A DNA stretch of 64,000 nucleotides. Source: Guyanagaster necrorhizus. Its lineage: Eukaryota > Basidiomycota > Agaricomycetes > Agaricales > Physalacriaceae. Position 1 is the first letter of the stretch, and each line of letters starts with the position of its first letter. The stretch covers positions 942,100 to 1,006,099 of the forward strand of contig NW_025064883.1 in NCBI RefSeq assembly GCF_019112545.1, given 5' to 3'. Positions 57,629 to 64,000 of the stretch are shown here, piece after piece. A model generated the notes under the pieces. That model was not told the origin of the DNA, ran no database searches, and saw only the letters and a list, made by a program, of their open reading frames with translations. The position numbers were made by a program, and so were the translations under genes.

Positions 57629-59505
57629 ATGGATCGTGCACTGGCGACCGACGAGCGCAATGACGGTCCCTTGCATGTCTGGTATATACACGGCCTCTGC
57701 CCTTCCCTTCTCTTCCTCTGGCTCACTGTTACACTAGGCAATCTCTAGTCACCCAACAGTCTGGTAATTGAGGCTTTCACATCGACTTTTGGTGGCTCAA
57801 TGCTTTCATACCCTAGAGTTATTCAACGAAATAGTCATCGAGAATGAGCAACTTCATAGCCGGGTCCAAGAGCTTGAAAGAGAAGTGTCTGTTTGGAAGC
57901 AGGGATATATCAACGCAGAAAATCAAACGGACTCGCTGCAGAAGGATGTGGCCCACTTACAGCGGATGATTGAATCACTAAAAGTTCGTTCATCCTCAAC
58001 GTCAACTCTATCTATTGACCTGGTGGTGATTTAGGAAGATAACCCGTTAATTCTTGCGCTCGTGGACGGTGACGGCAATATCTTTTCCGAAGACTTGCTC
58101 CGTCAAGGGCAGGCCGGAGGACGAAATGTATGATCACCCACTTGGTACCTTGACGTTATTTATTTACTGATCTTCAAGGCGGCTCTGATGCTCACGAAAG
58201 GTCTAACCGAACATACAGCGACAGTTGATGCACGTATATCTGGCCGTGCCAGAGTGTGGCTCACCGTATATTGTAACAAGCAAGGCTTATCTGATACATT
58301 AATCGCCAACGACGTTTGTACATCGGAGCAGTTTGAAGCCTTTTCCCTGGGCTTGAGTCAGGCGGCTCCTTTATTCTCGATAATTGACGTGGGCCCGGGT
58401 AAAGAGGCAGCGGACGCAAAAATAAAAGGTCATTATCTCATCTAACCTCGTTGTTAGCTGGGGTGTTTACAATTGCCATCGTTCAGAGCACCTGCGTCTA
58501 TTTACTCGCTTTCCACAGACATTCTTAGTATATTTTGGCGGCAAGTCATTCGTTCTACTGTATCGTGCCATTCTGACATCGTATGAAGGCGCTCATGACA
58601 ATGGCTATACGTCCACTTTAGCTTCACTGCAAAATGAGGGCCTTCTCGACAAAATTGTTCTCCTTAGGGGCTATAAAGACCTGGCCATAGAATTGAAACA
58701 TCTGCAGCTCCCTGTTGTGGAAGTGGAAGGTGTTTTCAGATCGACCAAAATGCAAGGTCACACCAGACATGGTTTACAAAAGCTCGCTACCAGTATGTAT
58801 GTTAACAAGCCCGAGTCAAGCACCAATGTGCTGAAGGCAACAGGACCTCCAAAAAATCTAAATTTGGTACCGACATGAATCTTCTCATAATATCTCATTT
58901 CATTAAATTCCTCTCTGAACAGCCGATCAACAAACGTGTGTTGAGTGTTCAGAATGCCATTTCTGCAAGAATGACTCCTTTCTGATGCAGATAAACCGCC
59001 GTGTACGTTTTACTACTTAGGGTTCTGCAAGCACGGTCCTAAGTGTATTTTCGGGCATGATTACACCCTGACTTCGAGGGACCTCATCAAAATGCGAGAG
59101 AATTCTAAGAAATTCCCATGTGCAATATTAAACAAAGGTACGGTACTCGAGCCATCATTTATATAGTTTTATCCATTTTGATAGGGAAAATTTGCCCTTC
59201 GGGAGACGACTGCATTTCTGGTCACTTCTGTCCCCGTGGAAATATCTGTTCTTTCTTCAAAGAAGGCAAATGTAAATTTGTCGGAAGTAAGCCCATTTTC
59301 ATTTCTAGCCAAAAAAACCTTTACTCAGAAAACTATTTTTTCCATAGAGGACATGCATTCAAAACCTAAATTTTCAACGTCTTCCGCTCCAAGTTCGAGT
59401 ACAGCGGATACAGGCGCTGACGATACTTCGTCCCAAAATGGCACTGGCACACCGTCAGATGTTGTTTACAGCTCCTCAGGCTCCAACCATCCTCTTTATT
59501 CCTAA
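57629..59505 (+). CDS. CCCH zinc-finger protein with N-terminal DUF7923-like domain
   Basis: ATG 57629 (MDRALATDERNDGPLHVW) is joined by two small introns to QSLVTQQSELFNEIVIENEQ, restoring the frame. A coiled coil follows (LHSRVQELEREVSVW). The N-terminal domain typical of a fungal CCCH family is NPLILALVDGDGNIFSEDLL, LMLTKGLTEHTATVDARI, VWLTVYCNK, ASLQNEGLLDKIVLLRGYKD and LPVVEVEGVFRSTKMQ. Zinc fingers then appear: CTFYYLGFCKHGPKCIFGH (C-x7-C-x5-C-x3-H) and CPSGDDCISGHFCPRGNICS-type clusters with GKCKFVG. A Ser/Thr tail ends at TAA 59503-59505. Such proteins are thought to bind RNA; the exact role is unknown. Many introns; some boundaries are approximate. Confidence 0.78.
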
Positions 59506-59735
59506 CAAGTCGGATTACAGTTAATAAAATCTTTCAATGAAGTCTGGACCTACATCTTAACTACCGTTTTCTGTACCGAGCATCTGTTGCAGGGTGACGA
59601 GACGCGCGGTCGTCACAAACACGAGATTAACCACGTGTATGCTTTTCCTAGACGTCACGAACTGTCACGACTTTTTTGGTTCCGCTTTCTTTCGACGTCT
59701 TTCCTCTTCTTCATTTCTCAGAATTCTGTTATCAA

Positions 59736-61222
59736 ATGGTTTCAGCGTACGAGGTCCAGCGCAATGCTAACATTGAAAGGTTTGGAGTATCCACCTATCC
59801 ACCATGTTCACTCCAGCGTCTAATGTCTGACAGGAATCGAGAGCTTCTAAAATCCTTGGGGCTGGATACACCGATTTTTGAACCGAAAGAAAAGAAAAGG
59901 AAGCCCAAAGCCGTGCCTAAAAAACGAAAGGCTTCTCAGCTAGCTAACGATCATGATCAGCCCTCTAAAGTCGCTATAGTCGAGGATAAAACCGACGTGT
60001 CTCCATCTGAAAGTGGCGTCCGTCGCAGTGCACGTAACAAAGGCAAAGCGGTGGACTACAAATCGGAGAAAACGGGAGAAAGTCCTATGCCGATCGCATT
60101 TCGTGCTGGTATCAGGACGTCTGGCAATGAAGGGCCTTTAGGTAGTGGAGAGGGCGCGCAACGAAAACACAATCCGTACGTATGCACTATTACTGCGATT
60201 CTGGGCTCATGTCCATTCGAGCAGAAAAGTCTATGGGTCTATCCCTGGAATTGAAGTCGGGACGTGGTGGGAGACAAGGCAGGCTTGCAGTATTGACGCC
60301 ATTCACGCGTGAGTCAGCCTACTTGGACCCTCTAGTATGATAATGAATATCCTTGTAATTCTAGGCCTTGGGTTGGCGGCATATCTCCAGCTAAGGACGG
60401 GGCCTATAGCGTTGCCCTCAGTGGCGGATATGACGATGATGTGGACCTTGGCTACGCTTTGTGAGTGTCTTCGGCTTTCTGCATTCTGTTTCCCAAGGCT
60501 AAAATTAAAATCTCCACAGCACTTACACTGGCTCTGGTATGATAACCTTTCCCGTCTGTCACTCAAAAGTATCTAACATTTTACAGGCGGAAGGGATCTC
60601 AAGGGAACTGCCGCACAACCCAAAAATGTGTGTTTGATAGAGCTACTTGTATGATTTGGTTTGACTACGCATCTTTCCTTTCTTCTACAGCTTCGAACTG
60701 CAGCCCAAAGCTCAGATCAGGATTTCAATAACAATGTGAGTGGATTATTGCAACCTGAGTCCGTCTATGAACTGAGTTGTTCATTGTAGTTCAATAAAGC
60801 ACTCAAGGTAAATCATATAACTCATGCTGGGTCCGCTTTAATCTGTCGTTTTAGCGTTCTTCTGAGACCAAAAAGCCTGTTCGGGTCATTCGTGGATATA
60901 AACTACGATCACCTTATGCCCCGAGCGAAGGGTACGTCCTGTTCCGATTTTCAGTTGTTGGACACTGCCATACTAGACATTAGATACCGTTATGACGGCC
61001 TCTATCAGGTGGAAAAGGTACCATTTTTGCATCATATCTTTTGAAAGCTATTCAGATAGTTTATCTTTTACAGGCGTGGATTGAAAAGGGTCTTAACGCT
61101 GGAGGCCACCTTGTCTGTAAATTCGCATTCAAGGTAAGTGATACCCGACACTGTATTGATATACAAGCTCAAAGCGTGTATAGCGCTTGCCAGGTCAACC
61201 AGCTTTACCCCACCCGTCGTGA
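59736..61222 (+). CDS. SRA-YDG domain protein (5-methylcytosine reader type)
   Basis: The SRA domain, best known from UHRF1, flips and recognises 5-methylcytosine, especially hemimethylated CpG. ATG 59736 gives MVSAYEVQRNANIER, joined through a GTTTGG...GACAG intron to NRELLKSLGLDTPIFEPKEK. A basic, NLS-like stretch follows (KKRKPKAVPKKRKASQ, SGVRRSARNKGKAVDYKS). The SRA core is spliced from several small exons: KVYGSIPGIEVGTWWETRQA, PWVGGISPAKDGAYSVALSG, GYDDDVDLGYAFTYTGSGGR, DLKGTAAQPK, VRVIRGYKLRSPYAPSEGYR and YDGLYQVEKAWIEKG. It ends RLPGQPALPHPS at TGA 61220-61222. No RING, PHD or methyltransferase domain is seen, so it would act as a stand-alone reader. Confidence 0.9.
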
Positions 61223-61861
61223 CACATCTGAGGATTCCGCTGAAGTCGATGACAAACAAGATGATGCTGAAGAGAGTCTGCCTCGTGAAGCAGAAGAGGA
61301 AGACTGAATGTACCCCTCAAAAGTAACAAATTTGTCATGGGATCTATACCATCTTGTCGATATGCTGTCTTGCTTTCTGGTCAATGCTATAACGATGAAG
61401 CATGTACATATGACGCCCGCCCGTGGCGTCAACGCGATCACGGTGAAGAGCGTCCTCTCGACTTTGGTAAGAGTATTCCGCTTTGCTTCCGAGTACTGAA
61501 TCAGTATCTGCATGACATGCGGTGTACTATTTCGTAATTATTTATACTCTGAAAAGCTGCGTACTACGTAGTCGGCCGCCTGTTTCCGGGCGCAGTAGTA
61601 TAAAGATTCTTATGATGAAAGTGAAGGCGCAGTGACTGCCCCAGAGAAGAACGATATCGATGAAGAAACGCGAAGAAAAGTGGCGATTCGGCGGCGACGA
61701 ACGGAACCCTGGATGGTTATCAAATGTTTTGTTCTCACGGGGGACAAGAGGGCATGTTTTGTTGTCGACCGGACTCTGGATCGTAACCACGTACACATTC
61801 CTTGCCTAATTTCCCGGCCCCACGGCTGGACGTCGCTCTTTTCAAAATTAACGCCATCATC
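61223..61861. other. Intergenic, SRA 3' flank and next promoter
   Basis: No gene was recognised. An acidic plus-strand frame downstream of the SRA stop (EVDDKQDDAEESL) is out of frame with the SRA gene and probably not coding. Confidence 0.45.
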
Positions 61862-63029
61862 ATGCGTTTTCCTTCCTTGACAATGATTTGCTCTGCTGCT
61901 CTTTTTTTCCTCCTGCTCGATGTCTGCTACGCCCATCCCAGTCCTCGTCCACATGAAGACCACCTGGGCCTGTGGCAACGACACGGTGCTCGCGACATGC
62001 GCCGGCGGTCATCGTTCCATGTCGGTGGAAATAATGAAGGAAATCTGAAGAAACGCAGTTCTTTCACGTATTATGAAGTAGGACTGTCAGTGTTCGCAGC
62101 TCGATGGCCATGCTATCCTATTGACTTGGACTATCTAGAGGCGCTTGCGGTACCACGAATGTTGCCAGTGACTATGTACGTCCTTCTTTTCTTTCTTCCA
62201 AACCTCATTTTCACCGTGCGCCAGGTCGTCGCCCTCAATGCTGCTGCAAGTCTCCATTTCCTCGTCTGCCCCACGTGTTCTAACATCAGCTCCCTCTAGC
62301 AATGGGACAGCGGTTCTCACTGCTACGAATCCATAACAATTACCGTCAACGGTCAGTCAGTGCAGGCGCAGATAGTCGATGAAGTAAAGTCGTCTTTTCC
62401 CCCCTAGTATCGCATCATGCACTGACAATCTGCCAGTGTCCTGGATGTGGGTCAGGCGATCTAGACTTTTCTGAAGGGCTTTTCGAGCACTTTGCTGATA
62501 CCAGTGTTGGTGTCCTCACCGGAACGTTCGCCTTTGCATCAAGCACGACGAGCTCGCAGACGCCTACGACGACCCAGCAGCCTACTACGACAAGCTCCAC
62601 ATCTACATACACTCCGCCAAGCACCACGTCCACCAGTCAATACACACCCACGAGTACCAGCAGCACTACGCAACCGCCTACAACCTCTACCAGCAGTACC
62701 TCTAGTACTCCGTCGACCAGTAAGTGGATTTCCTTACTATCGTTCAGGAGGCTAACGAGATATTTGCAGCATCGACAAGCAGTAGCAGTAGCAGCAGCAG
62801 TAGCAGCAGTAGCAGTAGCAGTACTCAATCAACGACTTCTACAACATCATCCTCATCCTCGTCGTCATCCTCTTCATCATCCACCTCTGCCACCACCAGC
62901 GCGCCTATAACCTCTACAACGACAGCCACTTCCTCTGATTCCTATAGCGGCCTTCAAGTTTTGGAGAACATCAATTCTTTTGTAATTCAGCTAGGCGAGC
63001 TGGCAGTGGCAGGTGCGAATAAGCTTTGA
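61862..63029 (+). CDS. Secreted double-psi beta-barrel protein with Ser/Thr-rich tail
   Basis: RlpA/barwin-like double-psi beta-barrel protein, the fold found in expansins and some fungal effectors and cell wall-binding proteins. ATG 61862; signal peptide MRFPSLTMICSAALFFLLLD then VCYAHPSP. Spliced text is SSFTYYEVGLGACGTTNVAS, DYVVALNAAQWDSGSHCYES, ITITVNGQSVQAQIVDECPG and CGSGDLDFSEGLFEHFADTS, with the paired cysteines and VDECPGCG of the family. The third intron (62246-62299) has a GC-AG border. A long Thr/Pro then poly-Ser tail (likely O-mannosylated) follows, with GLQVLENINSFVIQLGELAV at the end, TGA 63027-63029. No Trp/aromatic cellulose-binding module is seen. Confidence 0.85.
62774..62883 (+). 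repeat. Serine-codon microsatellite in the DPBB gene
   Basis: AGC/AGT and TCC/TCA/TCG triplets encode long Ser runs in the tail of the secreted protein. The use of two unrelated Ser codon classes suggests selection for Ser rather than simple slippage alone. Confidence 0.6.
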
Positions 63030-63355
63030 CAAGCTTCACTAGGGACTCTGGTGTCGAACATATAAATTATCAAATAGATACCCCTGCGATTTCGCTTCCT
63101 CCATTTGTTGTTGTGGCTGTTACGTGAAAGACATGGCTTGGCTCTTCCGCAACTATCCTACCGTTGATGTCTAATTCCTCTTTCGTTTCATCCGATAAGT
63201 TGACATGATGCTTTTCACTACTTCTCTGGGTGCTCCACCAATGTTACCGATGTCACCCTCCTTTTCAACCTAGACCCAACTTTTAGATCATTAAGATGAC
63301 ATTACGAAGGACATATGATAGCATCGCTGATTAATAACTAACTGATTCTAGATTT
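63030..63355. other. Intergenic between convergent 3' ends
   Basis: This holds the 3' flanks of the DPBB gene (plus) and the desaturase gene (minus). Nothing else was recognised. Confidence 0.5.
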
Positions 63356-64000
63356 CTATTCTTCTTTATTCTTCTCGTCCAAATCGTCCTGGACAACGGG
63401 ATCCCAACCGGCCACTCTGATCCTCTTGACAGCGCCATACGCAACTTCTCGGGCCGTTTCCCCATTCTTGTTCTTGTAGAAAATTATGTCACCCTCTTCC
63501 TCGACGAAGAGGCATTGCGTGAATGAGCGGTACAGTGCGTAAAATGATGGCTAGAAAACGTTAAACGGACTCTCTTTTCTAGCTAAAGTCACGCACCGTT
63601 GAATCGTAGTTATAACTCGGACCGAGAACATTCTTGACGATCTGGGTGATTGCTGGGCCGTTATCTACCACGGATTGAGGATCATCTATCTCACTTGGTT
63701 AGTGATACGCACAAAACGGAGCACTCGAGAAAAAGTCTGTGTGAGAACGCTGAGTGATTGCACCAAGTACAAGCAAGGTGGACTTACGATGAGCCACATG
63801 ATCATGACTGATGTTATGGAAGAAAAACCTCCCCATCCAGCCTAGGAGGGGTCGGTCAACTGTTGCCGCCGCACCGCGGAGGAATGACCATTCCGCCTTT
63901 CTATAGTGCGGTATAGTGGGATCGGAATGATGGAGGTACGTGAACATCACTGAAAAGCGGTGAATTGAAGAATCAGGAGAACAAGAATGGACGTACCTAT
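63356..64000 (-). CDS. Delta-12 fatty acid desaturase, C-terminal part (5' end beyond window)
   Basis: Endoplasmic reticulum desaturase making linoleate from oleate. Visible from the right edge: MMFTYLHHSDPTIPHYRKAE, WSFLRGAAATVDRPLLGWMG, RFFFHNISHDHVAHHFFSSA with the third histidine box (HVAHH), then NGPAITQIVKNVLGPSYNYD, FYALYRSFTQCLFVEEEGDI and IFYKNKNGETAREVAYGAVK. It ends at TAG 63356-63358 after VVQDDLDEKNKEE. HVAHH forms only after splicing at a GTAAGT donor near 63789. The YLHHSDPTIPHY segment is a delta-12/FAD2 hallmark. The N-terminal boxes and start lie outside the window. Confidence 0.9.

Overview
The window is nuclear DNA from a filamentous basidiomycete, most likely a mushroom-forming agaricomycete. 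Genes are dense on both strands and carry many short introns (about 48-70 nt, mostly GTRNGT...YAG). Most encoded proteins are eukaryotic housekeeping proteins, and several match families I know mainly from basidiomycetes (the PL8 lyases, the CCCH protein with a long N-terminal domain, the two coiled-coil proteins near 20 kb). I see no transposon, rRNA, CRISPR or organellar sequence. Exon-intron structures were read by eye from splice sites plus frame continuity, so gene spans are firmer than individual exon edges.

Layout. 0-4.1 kb (minus): a Ser/Pro-rich unknown running off the left edge, then mitochondrial aspartate aminotransferase, head-to-head with cytosolic aspartyl-tRNA synthetase (4.4-6.4 kb). 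6.8-13.9 kb: a small one-span membrane protein; an Ssh4-like SPRY/PY-motif adaptor nearly overlapping head-to-head with the AMPK gamma subunit SNF4; then three same-strand genes packed with a 4-bp ATGA overlap and a 21-bp gap (a small DUF-like protein, a membrane-anchored SAM methyltransferase, a VAM7-like PX-SNARE). 14-18.4 kb: the MTM1/SLC25A39-40 carrier diverging from eIF4E, then an eisosome Pil1/Lsp1 protein. 18.8-21.6 kb: two divergent unknown genes whose proteins share a module. 22.5-27.7 kb: SPF30, RIO2 kinase, NAT4 N-acetyltransferase, an intron-containing tRNA-Ser(UGA), and LSM1. 27.9-32.6 kb: a very long SPP1/CFP1-type PHD subunit of COMPASS. 33-42 kb: Stm1/SERBP1, ADAL-type deaminase, a damaged C2H2 gene, NDUFA5 and bL32m back to back, 3-ketoacyl-CoA thiolase, and uS3. 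42.3-51.5 kb: three tandem PL8 polysaccharide lyase genes, two apparently intact and secreted, one decayed. 52-64 kb: a SUR7-like membrane protein, MPP10, SEC9, a CCCH protein, an SRA-domain protein, a secreted double-psi beta-barrel protein, and the C-terminal part of a delta-12 fatty acid desaturase running off the right edge.

Themes. Many genes serve translation and ribosome assembly (AspRS, eIF4E, RIO2, Stm1, uS3, bL32m, MPP10). Upstream of Stm1 and uS3 there is an identical 12-bp palindrome plus a GCAAATGCCGG-like element, and part of the latter recurs upstream of AspRS. Others serve membrane trafficking (Ssh4-like, VAM7, SEC9, Pil1, SUR7-like) and chromatin (SPP1, NAT4, SRA protein). 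The only clear accessory region is the PL8 array. The observations most worth a second look are the divergent paralogue pair near 20 kb, the operon-like trio at 11-13.9 kb, the shared translation-gene promoter elements, and the PL8 array with its decaying copy, its 13-nt exon and a GC-AG intron.
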